From NCBI GenBank assembly GCA_964023205.1, contig OZ026843.1:2093029-2157028 (forward strand): a stretch of DNA of 64,000 nucleotides. Reading direction: 5' to 3'. Position numbers and translations under genes: made by a program. Under the pieces are notes generated by a model. That model worked only from the letters and a program-made list of their open reading frames with translations, ran no database searches and had not been told where the DNA came from. Shown here in pieces: positions 12,901 through 22,474 of this stretch. Source of the DNA: Lutraria lutraria (Eukaryota > Mollusca > Bivalvia > Venerida > Mactridae). Every line of letters starts with the position of its first letter. Within the stretch, counting starts at the first letter, position 1.

Positions 12901-15900
12901 GAGTGCTCTGACCCAGAATTTTAGCACTGGTTAGGTAGGTAGGGATGTTTTTTTCACTATGTAACTAATTGCTCCCCAAAAGACATTTGATTTTACATTT
13001 GTATTTGTTTGCTCAGATCTTCTTGAGTTAAGGTAGGAGCACTCCAAACAAACTTATTTTTATTTTCAGCCTTTAGTAAATGATGTAAGAAATTTAACAC
13101 AGACTTATAGGACACTTAGAAATCTTTCAAAAATTCATATACACTCCAGATAAAAAGCTGAATTTAACTTCATAATTATGTACATCCTTACCATGTCTAG
13201 ATGAAGTAAGCCTGCCAGTAGCTTCTTCAACAATCCTTTGTCGCTTAGCATTTGGAGGTCCAGGACTGTCTGATACTTCTTCTAGGCTCTCTTGTTTCCT
13301 AGCAACAGTTTCTTTCACATTTTCTTCAACAGACGTAGATTGACCTCTTTTTCTTGTTTTCACTGAAATCATTGTGAACAGAGATTATTGAAATGTCTAA
13401 TGATGAACTGAATTGATAAGACGAAGGGACACATATGATTAAGTCAGCAGATACCAGCCCTTTTTTAACTTTAATTGATGCAGAAAAATGTAAATGTCAC
13501 ACCTTCTGCATTCTACTGNNNNNNNNNNNNNNNNNNNNNNNNNNNNNNNNNNNNNNNNNNNNNNNNNNNNNNNNNNNNNNNNNNNNNNNNNNNNNNNNNN
13601 NNNNNNNNNNNNNNNNNNNNNNNNNNNNNNNNNNNNNNNNNNNNNNNNNNNNNNNNNNNNNNNNNNNNNNNNNNNNNNNNNNNNNNNNNNNNNNNNNNNN
13701 NNNNNNNNNNNNNNNNNNATCTAAACTGAAGGCAAATGGAACTCATACATCTAAAATGATTTAATCCACCAAAGCTAACTTAATTCCTACATCTAAAATG
13801 AATTTTCAAAGTCATAAATAATACAATTAAAACCTACATCAAACAAATACATATTCCATAACTGAATACATGGAATATGGATTTTCTGAGAAAATATCTC
13901 CATAATCATTTCTCATTTCCTAAATTATCCTAATTTGTTAGGTTTATAATAGCACCAGTGGTCACAAACACAGACACGCCCACATTAAATCACGTATTAT
14001 CATAGCGTAGAATCTAAATATGGCACAGAGAGCTTTTAGACAACAAGTGACATATAGATACTTTGACTCATTTATCTATTGTTGTAAGACCTACGCAGTC
14101 TGCCATTTAATACAGATAATTAATTGAACGGTTGAACATTTCTAATCACTATTTTATAATAAACATATGTAAAATTGATTTTCTAAAATTCTTCTAAGAA
14201 AGTGATCATTATTACCATCCAATTTATCTTTATTAATAAAAACAGTTCATATTTTTAATAAAAGACATTTTTAATGAAATAAAAATTCCCGAATAAAAAC
14301 TTGGAAAAAGATACTAGTACAAATGTATTATGAATGTGCTTTTTTCAAACTAAATACTGATTTCTAATACACATACAATGAAAGCCACTTAGAGAAATAC
14401 AAATAAATAAATAAAGTTTCAAAGTCATTGGGGCTGTTATGAAGACTAACAAATGAAAAAAAAAGTTCCACACCTTTAATAGATCTCATTTATTATAGAC
14501 TTGAAGTTGATTAATAACAATATACCTTTAAATGTAAATGTACATAATTGATTCAACAGAATATATTACTTAACCAATGATAATAATATATTTCTGTCTG
14601 ATTAGATGACAACATTATAACAAAAAAGAACCAAATTTTAATCAAGTCCACAGTTCATTCAGAAATAAGATTTTTCGTTTGTTTATATCAAGTTTTACGC
14701 TCCTTTACAACAGTCAAGAATCATATGAGGCTGACAGTTCACCTGAAGAATCAGTACTTAAGACTCATATCCTCTGTAAGTAACTGTCTTATTTTCTCAA
14801 ATAAAGAGACATGATCGGTAGAATAGGAGAAATATGAGGGAACAGGGTATTAGTATACATGTAGATAGTTAAGTTAACACAGAAGCTCTGTTCAAGGCAA
14901 AAGTCTACTGCCCGACAAATACCTTTGCTTAATATTAGTAAACTAAATAAAGTGAATGTAGGCAATAAAATACATCTAGGATGGCATATTGCAGTGTTGC
15001 ATCTAGGCCATGCGATTCACACATAACTTTGCAGATGGCGCATTTTCATTGAGTCAATATGTGCCAGGTCGCGCATCTGACTGCCAATTCTGCTGGCAAT
15101 CGTAGTAAATGAGTTTGCCATGTTTGTTTTTGTGTAATACTGGAATCGGACCGTATAGCAGGTGTTTATTCATGATTATGTTAATAAGTTTTATTCAGTG
15201 ATGTTTCGACTTTATCCTTGCACATCGATAAGTAAAGTGACAGTATATAGAGATTTTTTGGAAATTTCAGGTCATCTGGTCGATCCAGAACAACAACATA
15301 CGTTTATGTGCTTAACTGAACAAATCAACAGTATACCATAAATGAGCACTATAATTTTGAAAAATAAGGGTAACCCTATAGAAAATATGACCGGAATACC
15401 AGTGGAATTCTAGCGGATTGTAATTATTCCAGTGGAGTTCACCAGAATACCAGTGGAATATTGTTTGTCCAGTGGACGTCACCAGAATTCCAGTGGATTT
15501 TTTCTTGTTCACTGGACATTATATGTAACCACTGGAATTCCAGTGAAAGTACCTTTGATGACATGATAGGTCACATGGTTCAAAATTGAAAGGCTGACTG
15601 TTAACATAACCAATTGAAGTGAGGCTATAATGAAAATGGAAACACTGCAAAAACTATGATGTAAATAAACTGGTAAGTGTACTGGAAATTAAGCTCTTGT
15701 ATAGTATACATTTACAGCTGAAAACCAAACATGACAGAGAAATTTTTAAGAGATGAATGTATAATTGTGATGAAATGAAGTGGGTGGGGTATTTTTTGTA
15801 TGTTGTCCAAAGCATTTTAAAATTAGCACAACTGATAATAGCCCACATATCAGGACTTTGCATACAAGCTTTTTAATACAGTTGAAAACAAGATTGTTAC

Positions 15901-18900
15901 AGTTATATCCAAAATATTATTTCAAGTGAAAATAATAAAATTAATTTAAATCTCTTTAATTTGATTCTACTTCCAGTGGACATCCACAATTCCACCGAAA
16001 TCCCACTGGAATTTTACCGAAATTCCACAAAAATTCCACCTGACCTCAGTGGAACTCCACTGGATATCAAATGAAATACCAGTGGAATTCCACTGGTGTC
16101 AGGAAAAAGTATGCATGTTTTATATGGTGAAATTTCAGTGAAATTCTGATGCAAATTCTGGTGGAATTCCGATGGAATCCCGGTGACTATTTTCACTAGG
16201 GAAGACTGTACAATCTATGACTCGATCGTGGCAATCTCATTCTAGAGGTGCTAAGTCTATTGTTAATTTGTGTGATTTTTGTTTAAGAGCAAATAAGTGA
16301 TTGTTTTGTTTAGTTACTCCCCCACTCCTTTTTCAAATACCCCACATTTTTCAGGCGAGTGGGGAACAATCCCCCATGATTTTGGAATCCCAGATGCAAC
16401 ACTGCATGATATTGGTGAACATCTGATTCCCAATCTGACAACTGTAATCCATGATTCCCAGCATACTCTTTCAAACATGCCACCATGACCTTAATTCAAA
16501 GCATTTTTCTACAAATATATAATTGTCAGACACGAATCTCCATGGATAAATTATCACAGAAATAATACAAGTTTGATAGTGAAACTGTAGACATGTTTTT
16601 TCCTTTTACTCCCAAGATTTGACCTTTTGCATATTCACTCTGTGGAATTAGACATGCAATTAACAATGTATACAGCTAAAATGCTAAGCATGGCTTGTAG
16701 CAACAAATATAAACACACATTTTGTTGTAGTTTCATGAGTTAAACACTGTTTTTTCAACAATGTTTCAGTTTTATTATGACAACCGTTGCTTCAAAAAGA
16801 GTAGTTAAAATCTTGATTTTTTTATAGTTGAATATTTCATGAACTATTCTTGAAGTATGAATATAAACCATTTCACATGGGCAGTTCACCTGACCTATAA
16901 ATTTTGCAACTATTTTAGACAGCTTTTTTTTTAACCCCTAGACCTTAGTAACAATCCTTTCAAATAACTAACCCCTAAATCATGTACTGACAAACCCTAA
17001 TTCTGCAAGCCCTTCACAATAGCCAATCAATACAGACAAAGCTGTATCTGAGGCCACCTTGGATCAACCAATACAGACAAAGCTGTATCTGAGGCCACCT
17101 TGGATCAACCAATACAGACAAAGCTGTATCTGAGGCCACCTTGGATCAACCAATACAGACACAGCTGTATCTGAGGCCACCATGGATCAACCAATACAGA
17201 CAAAGCTGTATCTGAGGCCACCTTGGATCAACCAATACAGACAAAGCTGTATCTGAGGCCACCTTGGATCAACCAATACAGACAAAGCTGTATCTGAGGC
17301 CACCTTGGATCAACCAATACAGACAAGCTGTATCTGAGGCCACCTTGGATCAACCAATACAGACAAAGCTGTATCTGAGGCCACCTTGGATCAACCAATA
17401 CAGACAAAGCTGTATCTGAGGCCACCTTGGATCAACCAATACAGACAAAGCTGTATCTGAGGCCACCTTGGATCAACCAATACAGACAAAGCTGTATCTG
17501 AGGCCACCTTGGATCAACCAATACAGACACAGCTGTATCTGAGGCCACCATGGATCAACCAATACAGACAAAGCTGTATCTGAGGCCACCTTGGATCAAC
17601 CAATACAGACAAAGCTGTATCTGAGGCCATCTTGGATCAACCAATACAGACAAAGCTGTATCTGAGCCACCTTGGATCAACCAATACAGACACAGCTGTA
17701 TCTGAGGCCACCTTGGATCAACCAATACAGACAAAGCTGTATCTGAGGCCACCTTGGATCAACCAATACAGACAAAGCTGTATCTGAGGCCACCTTGGAT
17801 CAACCAATACAGACAAAGCTGTATCTGAGGCCACCTTGGATCAACCAATACAGACAAAGCTGTATCTGAGGCCACCTTGGATCAACCAATACAGACACAG
17901 CTGTATCTGAGGCCACCTTGGATCAACCAATACAGACAAAGCTGTATCTGAGGCCACCTTGGATCAACCAATACAGACAAAGCTGTATCTGAGGCCATCT
18001 TGGATCAACCAATACAGACAAAGCTGTATCTGAGGCCACCTTGGATCAACCAATACAGACAAAGCTGTATCTGAGGCCACCTTGGATCAACCAATACAGA
18101 CACAGCTGTATCTGAGGCCACCTTGGATCAACCAATACAGACACAGCTGTATCTGAGGCCACCTTGGATCAACCAATACAGACACAGCTGTATCTGAGGC
18201 CATCTTGGATCAACCAATACAGACAAAGCTGTATCTGAGGCCACCTTGGATCAACCAATACAGACACAGCTGTATCTGAGGCCACCTTGGATCAACCAAT
18301 ACAGACACAGCTGTATCTGAGGCCACCTTGGATCAACCAATACAGACAAAGCTGTATCTGAGGCCACCTTGGATCAACCAATACAGACAAAGCTGTATCT
18401 GAGGCCATCTTGGATCAACCAATACAGACAAAGCTGTATCTGAGGCCACCTTGGATCAACCAATACAGACAAAGCTGTATCTGAGGCCACCTTGGATCAA
18501 CCAATACAGACACAGCTGTATCTGAGGCCACCTTGGATCAACCAATACAGACACAGCTGTATCTGAGGCCACCTTGGATCAACCAATACAGACAAAGCTG
18601 TATCTGAGGCCACCTTGGATCAACCAATACAGACAAAGCTGTATCTGAGGCCACCTTGGATCAACCAATACAGACAAAGCTGTATCTGAGGCCACCTTGG
18701 ATCAACCAATACAGACAAAGCTGTATCTGAGGCCACCTTGGATCAACCAATACAGACACAGCTGTATCTGAGGCCACCTTGGATCAACCAATACAGACAC
18801 AGCTGTATCTGAGGCCACCTTGGATCAACCAATACAGACAAAGCTGTATCTGAGGCCACCTTGGATCAACCAATACAGACAAAGCTGTATCTGAGGCCAC

Positions 18901-21900
18901 CTTGGATCAACCAATACAGACAAAGCTGTATCTGAGGCCACCTTGGATCAACCAATACAGACAAAGCTGTATCTGAGGCCACCTTGGATCAACCAATACA
19001 GACAAAGCTGTATCTGAGGCCACCTTGGATCAACCAATACAGACAAAGCTGTATCTGAGGCCACCTTGGATCAACCAATACAGACACAGCTGTATCTGAG
19101 GCCACCTTGGATCAACCAATACAGACAAAGCTGTATCTGAGGCCACCTTGGATCAACCAATACAGACAAAACTGTATCTGAGGCCACCTTGGATCAACCA
19201 TACATTTTGTAGGTTACCTGCATGCAGTCTTTAAACCCAAATCCACAACTGTGCCTTGAAATTTTAGAATTATATTCATAAATTGGGGAAATATATGTTA
19301 CCATAGCAGCCATAATTTGACCTGCATAATGATGTGCATAATCTCAACATTGCTGCACATATACATACCAAGTTTCATTAAACTTGCACATGTTTTAAGT
19401 CATTATGTGATCCGGTTTTGAGGTGGATATACAAGACAGACAGACAGATAGACAGACAGAAGGCAAAACATCGTACCCTCCGGTGCATTCCCTTCATAAT
19501 AACCAGCCTTAAACCTATATAAACAATAACTTTCTGCAGGATCATAAACAAGTCAGTGATTCCATTCCAAATATTCACTTACGCTGTGATTGAAGAACAT
19601 GTAGGCAGTCAAGTGATATAAAGACAAAGAAAAATGAAAGACTAAACTGCATTAATAGTCACAATATATTAGTAAAATACTTGCTGTGTTGATCAAGCTA
19701 TTCTATTTGTTGACTAACAAATAGAATAGCTTGATCAACACATTCCTTTATTTAACACAAACAAAGACAACAAAATTAATGCTCATTAAGTGCTTTTTAT
19801 AAATTATACAGTTGAATGATTACAAAGCATTTAGAATACTGCATGCATAAGTGTTTTTCTGCGGGGATAAAATTACGTGACTTAATTTTCCGAATTTAAG
19901 GGTTTGTTTGCGAAATCTGAATGTATGTGATTTTATTTCTATACTGAACAGATTTGATGTGTGCATGTAATATAAACAAAAACTATCTACTTGTATGAAG
20001 CTGATTTCCTTGATGATAAAAATCTACGTGTTACATCATCATATCCAAGTATGAAATGACAACATTTGAAATAATACATAACTATGTAAGTGTCAATATG
20101 TCTTTTTAATGATAATGAATGTAACTCATTAAACTTCCAATATTTTTTTAAAAACAATGAATTTTCAGCAGATTGAGGTGCTATAAATAATGTAAGAGTA
20201 TAACAAAGTGTGACTAACGTGTGATTAAGGTTTAAATGGTTTTGCTATACAGTATTCTTAAACAGTAATTCTAGAAACCGAATCTTTATCCTAAGCTGGG
20301 CGAGCATATCATAAACTCATGACTGGTGACCATTGTTAATATTATCATACAAAATACTCGTGGACGACAATAAAGCATGATAAAGTTCTAAGTTATTTAT
20401 ACTGTGAGATCAACATTTAATTCCTTGGATTTTCTATAAGCATGATAAAGTTCTAAGTTATTTATACTGTGAGATCAACATTTAATTCCTTGGATTTTCT
20501 ATCTGCGATTGACAACAGCAGAAATAAAGTTCTCGCAGAAATAACCACTTCTATAGTATATCAGTCTTTGTTGTTAAAATTTTTTATTGCATGGCTTAAC
20601 ATTCACACCAAACAGCTTTTATGTAATGCTAGAGTATACAACTAGGAAGTATTAAGAATATGATGACACATACCATTTGGTTAAAAAAACTGTTTGAAAC
20701 TTATGAAAATGAATAAATATAAATATTTTATGCAATCTTTAAATATACATTATACTGAGAATAAATATGTCTGTTATGAGAATAAATGTAGTACATACAA
20801 TTTATGTACAAAAAGATGTAATTTGCAAGCATAATGATATAATGCGTTGTATCAACTACACACATATGACGCACGTAAACAAGAGAGCTTCATACACTAT
20901 TCTAACCCCGCAGTAAACATTCATAGCCTAAACCTACACTAGACGTCCAAACCTGCATGGACAGAACAAAGCATACAGGTCTGAAGTTACAAACTTATAC
21001 CAAATCAAGATTTGTTTTTAAAACACACTCCTCTGGGATGACCTTGACCTTTGACCTACTGACCTAAAAATACACAGGTCCTATAGAGGTTGTCATGATA
21101 TTTGATTTTTTATTTTATAGGCACAGACGGACGGATGTTCTCAGAAGAGCTACACTATTTTTCCCTTCTATATTCCTTTACTATTTTTCAACCCCACAAG
21201 AGTATTTTATTAACACCACAAGAGAAAATTTAACACACAATGGTGGTTTGTACTACTGCAATCCCATAATGTTGATTTGTATTAACCTTAACCTCACAAC
21301 CTACTCATAAATCAGAATTATTGAAGTATTACTAGATAATGTTCTATTTTTAAAAGGGTTAAGATGATTTTACAACAAGTAGTTAGCTTACTATTTGACC
21401 AATCTTAGACTATCTCAAAAGGGTCTTCAATATAAGCTATCCATTTGATTCACTCAGTAATTTTTTGTGTTTTAGTTTAAAATTGGAAGATTGGCCGAAA
21501 TACGTGAATTCCAGATATTGGCCATACCTCAAAATTACTTCAAGAAGTTTCTCTGGTCTAGGTGGTCAATGCTGGATTCTAGATTCAAATTTGCCAAGGG
21601 CAAGATTAAACCATCGTCTTCAATATACCTTTGAAAGGTGCGTGGGAGGTCCATTTAGCAGGATGAATGTAAATCATCAGCGATGCAAAAAATGCTTACA
21701 CTTAAAGGGACCTGATTATACTATTTATTATACATGTCCAAGAATTTGAGTCCATAAAATATGTATACAGACAAAATAAGAAAACAAACAGTAGCCTTTC
21801 TTCATATCAATTAGAATTTTAAAGCTTGTTAAGACATACCTGTCTGTTTTGTTGAAGTTGTAGGTGCAGCTAGTGCACTTGATTGACCTCTTCGTGACCT

Positions 21901-21919
21901 TGTACTCATTATGTAAGGC
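1..21919 (-). CDS. CIC: Capicua (CIC), long isoform: HMG-box transcriptional repressor, 11 coding exons, 3' end cut by window edge
   Basis: CIC represses RTK/Ras/ERK target genes in the nucleus. The HMG box, together with a C-terminal C1 domain, binds TGAATGAA-type sites. Joined coding exons on the minus strand are 21840-21909, 13192-13362, 11949-12772, 7899-9450, 7479-7679, 6893-7062, 5161-5346, 4423-4558, 2408-2586, 1844-1988 and 1-937. Every junction is GT-AG and every phase agrees, giving about 1,523 codons. Domain order: basic N-terminus, CIC-L N-terminal domain (about residues 200-330), [19 protein letters not shown] block (about 503-522), HMG box (about 1003-1072), SDEEQMVIC block (about 1196), then a Ser/Gln-rich tail. 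Human CIC-L is about 2,500 residues, so the C-terminal repressor region and the C1 domain must lie beyond position 1. The N-terminal domain marks this as the long isoform; a short-isoform first exon was not found. The 5' non-coding exon or exons lie upstream of 21919, probably near 32-33 kb. The 200-N assembly gap falls in an intron. Confidence 0.95.
1488..1562 (-). repeat. tRNA-derived SINE head
   Basis: On the minus strand AGTTAGCTCAATGGTTAGAG (A box) and GAGTTTGAATCC (B box), anticodon-like GAT, but acceptor stem does not pair. Treated as a SINE or tRNA pseudogene, not a tRNA gene. Confidence 0.6.
1597..1799. mobile_element. MITE with TACTGTRG ends, copy 1
   Basis: 203 bp, TACTGTGGAATCATT at one end and AATGAAACTACAGTA at the other. 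The interior matches the copy at 23850-24063 in reverse orientation, including GTGGGGATTTGAT and CATGAATTTATGTCCCCAC segments. Lies in the CIC intron between exons 10 and 11. Confidence 0.75.
1844..1988 (-). CDS. CIC: CIC coding exon 10: SDEEQMVIC block
   Basis: Encodes [18 protein letters not shown] and then [20 protein letters not shown]. The SDEExMVICE block is conserved in human CIC downstream of the HMG box, which confirms the order of the exons. Acceptor TTCATAG; donor G|GTAGGT, phase 1. Confidence 0.9.
2408..2586 (-). CDS. CIC: CIC coding exon 9: second RSQSLSA motif
   Basis: Encodes [19 protein letters not shown] and then [16 protein letters not shown], and ends SEEPTDK before GTTTGT (phase 0). 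The acceptor is [16 protein letters not shown] repeats the RSQSLSAL motif of exon 6, on the other side of the HMG box. The rest is acidic and probably disordered. Confidence 0.88.
3006..3892. mobile_element. Non-autonomous pogo/Tigger-like element
   Basis: Ends CAGTTGAAGCTCATTTGAG and (reverse complement) CAGTTGAATCTCGTTATG are flanked by TA (3004-3005, 3893-3894). 887 bp with no transposase reading frame. Internal copies of the GACATAA/GATAAGC-type subterminal repeat occur at 3722-3890. It sits in the CIC intron between exons 8 and 9. Confidence 0.65.
4423..4558 (-). CDS. CIC: CIC coding exon 8: end of the HMG box
   Basis: Encodes [20 protein letters not shown], the end of HMG helix 3 and the basic tail, followed by [23 protein letters not shown]. 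Acceptor TTGTAG; donor G|GTAAAA, phase 1. The 602-bp intron separating it from exon 7 contains the 33-bp minisatellite. Confidence 0.94.
4673..4969. repeat. 33-bp minisatellite, 9 copies, grown from a SINE body
   Basis: Nine units of CATCATCCCTGGGAAGAACC + AGTACTAGACTCT. The first and last carry the same CCAG variant. A single diverged unit occurs in the SINE-like copy at 30668-30830. The array follows a SINE tail at 4606-4672. It lies in the intron that splits the HMG box. The open frame through it is a by-product of the 33-bp (11-codon) period. Confidence 0.9.
5161..5346 (-). CDS. CIC: CIC coding exon 7: first part of the HMG box
   Basis: Sixty-two codons, phase 0 at both ends. They begin [19 protein letters not shown], continue with [20 protein letters not shown], and end [12 protein letters not shown] before GTAAGA. 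This is helices 1-2 and part of helix 3 of the CIC-class HMG box, the DNA-binding core. The acceptor is TTTAAG. A 176-bp inverted-repeat transposon ends only 15 bp upstream of it. Confidence 0.96.
5362..5537. mobile_element. MITE with CAxTGyAACCTC ends, 15 bp upstream of the HMG-box exon
   Basis: 176 bp. The left end is CAAGTGCAACCTCACTACA and the right end, reverse complemented, is CAGTGTAACCTCCATGAACG. TA flanks both sides (5360-5361, 5538-5539). Internal inverted pieces (ACAAGGCTGTTGTAAGCAGG). The position inside the intron just upstream of the exon 7 acceptor is notable. Confidence 0.65.
6893..7062 (-). CDS. CIC: CIC coding exon 6: acidic stretch and RRSQSLSAL phospho-motif
   Basis: Encodes [17 protein letters not shown], an acidic run, followed by [20 protein letters not shown]. 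The RRSQSLSAL segment aligns with the RRTQSLSAL segment just upstream of the human HMG box, known as an RSK-phosphorylated 14-3-3 contact. It ends in phase 0 at AAA|GTGAGT and joins directly to the HMG exon. Confidence 0.9.
7211..7310. repeat. GGGGGAGCTTTTGTCCG repeats
   Basis: Four imperfect units (AGGAGAGCGATTGTCCGGGG, GGGAGAGCTTTTGTCCG, then two GGGGGAGCTTTTGTCCG), spaced 17 to 37 bp. GC-rich relative to the intron around it. Confidence 0.7.
7479..7679 (-). CDS. CIC: CIC coding exon 5
   Basis: Encodes [21 protein letters not shown] and then a basic Pro-rich linker. VYQWHSLVP is a recognisable CIC signature upstream of the HMG box. The exon follows CAG at 7680-7682 and ends at A|GTAAGT. 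The split codons on both sides close correctly (G+AA, A+TA). Confidence 0.88.
7899..9450 (-). CDS. CIC: CIC coding exon 4: large exon with [14 protein letters not shown] block
   Basis: A 1,552-bp exon, phase 0 at the start and phase 1 at the end (G|GTAAGT). It opens His/Gln/Pro-rich, then an acidic Ser stretch ([17 protein letters not shown]) and a basic phospho-site-like region ([20 protein letters not shown]). Next comes the highly conserved Cys-rich block [19 protein letters not shown] with [14 protein letters not shown], the best conserved part of CIC outside the HMG box and C1. The remainder is long, Ser/Pro-rich and probably disordered, and includes [13 protein letters not shown] mariner remnant ends or begins only about 52 bp upstream of its acceptor. 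Confidence 0.93.
9503..10513 (-). mobile_element. Tc1/mariner-type element, internally deleted, TA-flanked
   Basis: Terminal inverted repeats run about 28 bp (AGGCTTGTCCAAAAAG... on both ends, starting CGAGG and CAAGG). The element is 1,011 bp and flanked by TA on each side (9501-9502 and 10514-10515). It contains a broken N-terminal part of a mariner transposase on the minus strand and lacks room for the catalytic domain. It lies in the CIC intron before exon 4, ending 52 bp from the acceptor. Confidence 0.8.
9806..10134 (-). pseudogene. Mariner transposase N-terminal remnant
   Basis: The minus-strand reading opens [13 protein letters not shown] and then meets an in-frame stop. It continues with [12 protein letters not shown] and [10 protein letters not shown], and after a frame shift with [13 protein letters not shown]. 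These are the helix-turn-helix DNA-binding part of a mariner transposase (WxxRF..G..SV, then [12 protein letters not shown]). At least one stop, shifts and a missing DDD catalytic region make it non-functional. Confidence 0.75.
11515..11880. repeat. Dispersed molluscan-type repeat (GTGACCTTGACAT ... GACAGACAGAC)
   Basis: Two internal units share ATAACwAAATCCTACAATGA and AAAGT. Ends with GGACAGACAGACAGACTCC. No coding potential. Confidence 0.6.
11949..12772 (-). CDS. CIC: CIC coding exon 3: CIC-L N-terminal domain
   Basis: Begins with a low-complexity Ser/Thr/Pro stretch, followed by the basic PPKKRK motif. From [14 protein letters not shown] to [13 protein letters not shown] it carries the conserved N-terminal domain of long-isoform Capicua (DUF4819-type), about 130 residues. 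The only GTG-initiated reading, at 12728, is an internal Val and not a start. The frame is open from the acceptor at 12773. The exon ends in phase 0 (AGG|GTAAAC). This domain is the main reason for calling the long isoform. Confidence 0.9.
12874..13071. mobile_element. GGCTGAAAATA MITE, copy A
   Basis: 198 bp with inverted ends GGCTGAAAATAAAAATA and TTATTTTTATTTTCAGCC, then inner GGAGTGCTC/GGAGCACTCC arms. The GGTAGGTAGG segment is shared with copies B and C. TTA lies at both edges, a hint of a Harbinger-type target. Confidence 0.75.
13192..13362 (-). CDS. CIC: CIC coding exon 2
   Basis: Encodes a basic, charged stretch including [15 protein letters not shown] and [10 protein letters not shown], likely a nuclear-localisation region. 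Acceptor TTTCAG before 13362; donor G|GTAAGG after 13192; phase 1 at both ends. It lies about 150 bp from the N gap, which is intronic, so the exon itself is complete. Confidence 0.85.
13519..13718. other. Assembly gap, 200 N
   Basis: A run of exactly 200 N in CIC intron 2, a round number typical of placeholder gaps. All apparent open frames across it are artefacts. Confidence 0.99.
14690..14830 (-). repeat. SINE body, diverged copy
   Basis: AGTTTTACGCTCCTTTACAA, TCATATGAGGCTGACAG and AATAAAGAGACATGATCGG match the copy at 30668-30830. Confidence 0.6.
15374..16201. mobile_element. Element built of CCAGTGGAATTC repeats with inverted ends
   Basis: 828 bp. The left end is CCCTATAGAAAATATGACCG and the right end, reversed, is CCCTAGTGAAAATAGTCACC. 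Both ends run into dense CCAGTGGAATTC repeats, including the palindrome CCAGTGGAATTCCACTGG at 16079-16096. The middle (15560-15970) is AT-rich and unrelated. Lies in the CIC intron before coding exon 2. Confidence 0.6.
17028..19200. repeat. 41-bp minisatellite, about 53 copies
   Basis: The unit CAATACAGACAAAGCTGTAT + CTGAGGCCACCTTGGATCAAC is repeated over 2.17 kb in CIC intron 2. Variants are ACAGCTG for AAAGCTG, CCATCTTGG, and CCACCATGG. Two units have lost one base (near 17325 and 17665). Variant order repeats over about ten units (near 17930-18140 and 18340-18550), a sign of block duplication inside the array. Confidence 0.95.
19300..19500. repeat. Dispersed molluscan-type repeat tail
   Basis: CCAAGTTTCATTAAACTTGC followed by a GACAGACAGACAGATAGACA run. 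Truncated member of the same class. Confidence 0.5.
19685..19742. repeat. Perfect 27-bp hairpin
   Basis: TGTGTTGATCAAGCTATTCT... pairs perfectly over 27 bp with its reverse complement across a 4-nt GACT loop. Confidence 0.9.
20374..20503. repeat. 65-bp perfect tandem duplication
   Basis: AGCATGATAAAGTTCTAAGT through TTCCTTGGATTTTCTAT(A) occurs twice in direct succession (20374-20438, 20439-20503) without visible change. Confidence 0.9.
21030..21130. repeat. TGACCT-rich molluscan repeat, short piece
   Basis: GATGACCTTGACCTTTGACC then TACTGACCT, TACACAGGTCCTATAGAGG and GGCACAGACGGACGG. Truncated; the same phrase returns at 27490. Confidence 0.6.
21840..21919 (-). CDS. CIC: CIC first coding exon (initiator ATG)
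   Basis: The acceptor TTTTCAG precedes 21919. Ten untranslated bases follow, then ATG at 21909-21907. The exon encodes a short basic, Ser/Thr-rich start ([16 protein letters not shown]...) and ends at 21840 before GTATGT, after one base of a codon. That phase is what the next exon needs. The ATG is chosen because it is the only Met in the exon and the reading frame continues through all later exons. No known domain. The exon is followed by an intron of about 8.5 kb. Confidence 0.85.
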
Positions 21920-22015
21920 CTGAAAATATAAACAAATGCTAGATTAGTAAATTAAATACTTAATCATACCAAGATACAAAATATACCAAGATAATCAAAT
22001 TACATATTTGCCACA

Positions 22016-22474
22016 CAGCACTTATTTGATATTATATACAGCACTTATTTGATATTATATACAGCACCTATTTGATATTATATACAGCACTTATTTGATA
22101 TTATATACAGCATTTATTTGATATTATATACAGCACTTATTTGATATTATATACAGCACTTATTTGATATTATATACAGCACTTATTTGATATTATATAC
22201 AGCATTTATTTGATATTATATACAGCACTTATTTGATATTATATACAGCACTTATTTGATATTATATACAGCACTTATTTGATATTATATACAGCACTTA
22301 TTTGATATTATATACAGCACTTATTTGATATTATATACAGCATTTATTTAATATTATATACAGCACTTATTTGATATTATATACAGCACTTATTTGATAT
22401 TATATACAGCACTTATTTGATATTATATACAGCACTTATTTGATATTATATACAGCACTTATTTGATATTATAT
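22016..22474. repeat. 23-bp AT-rich tandem array, about 20 copies
   Basis: The unit CAGCACTTATTTGATATTAT + ATA is repeated about 20 times with CACCTA and CATTTA variants. It lies about 95 bp upstream of the acceptor of the CIC start-codon exon. Confidence 0.95.

Larger units (their letters stand above)
13719..21839. other. CIC intron 2 remainder
   Basis: Besides the 41-bp array, the CCAGTGG element, a SINE copy and the hairpin, 13.7-14.7, 16.2-17.0 and 19.7-21.8 kb are AT-rich. The open frame at 21465-21749 has no recognisable motif and runs opposite to CIC. Confidence 0.5.

Noticed and set aside
13435..13764. Open frames across 13519-13718
   Set aside because: They consist of N; the stretch is an assembly gap.
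17228..17752. Repeated [15 protein letters not shown] open frames
   Set aside because: Read-through of the 41-bp minisatellite. No start context, domain or splice logic.
21465..21749. 94-codon plus-strand frame with several Cys
   Set aside because: No family recognised, opposite to CIC, inside its intron; contains a TTAAAGGGACCTGATT phrase that looks like an interspersed repeat.
22016..22474. CRISPR-like regular array
   Set aside because: The 23-bp units are directly adjacent with no spacers, and the genome is animal. Plain tandem repeat.
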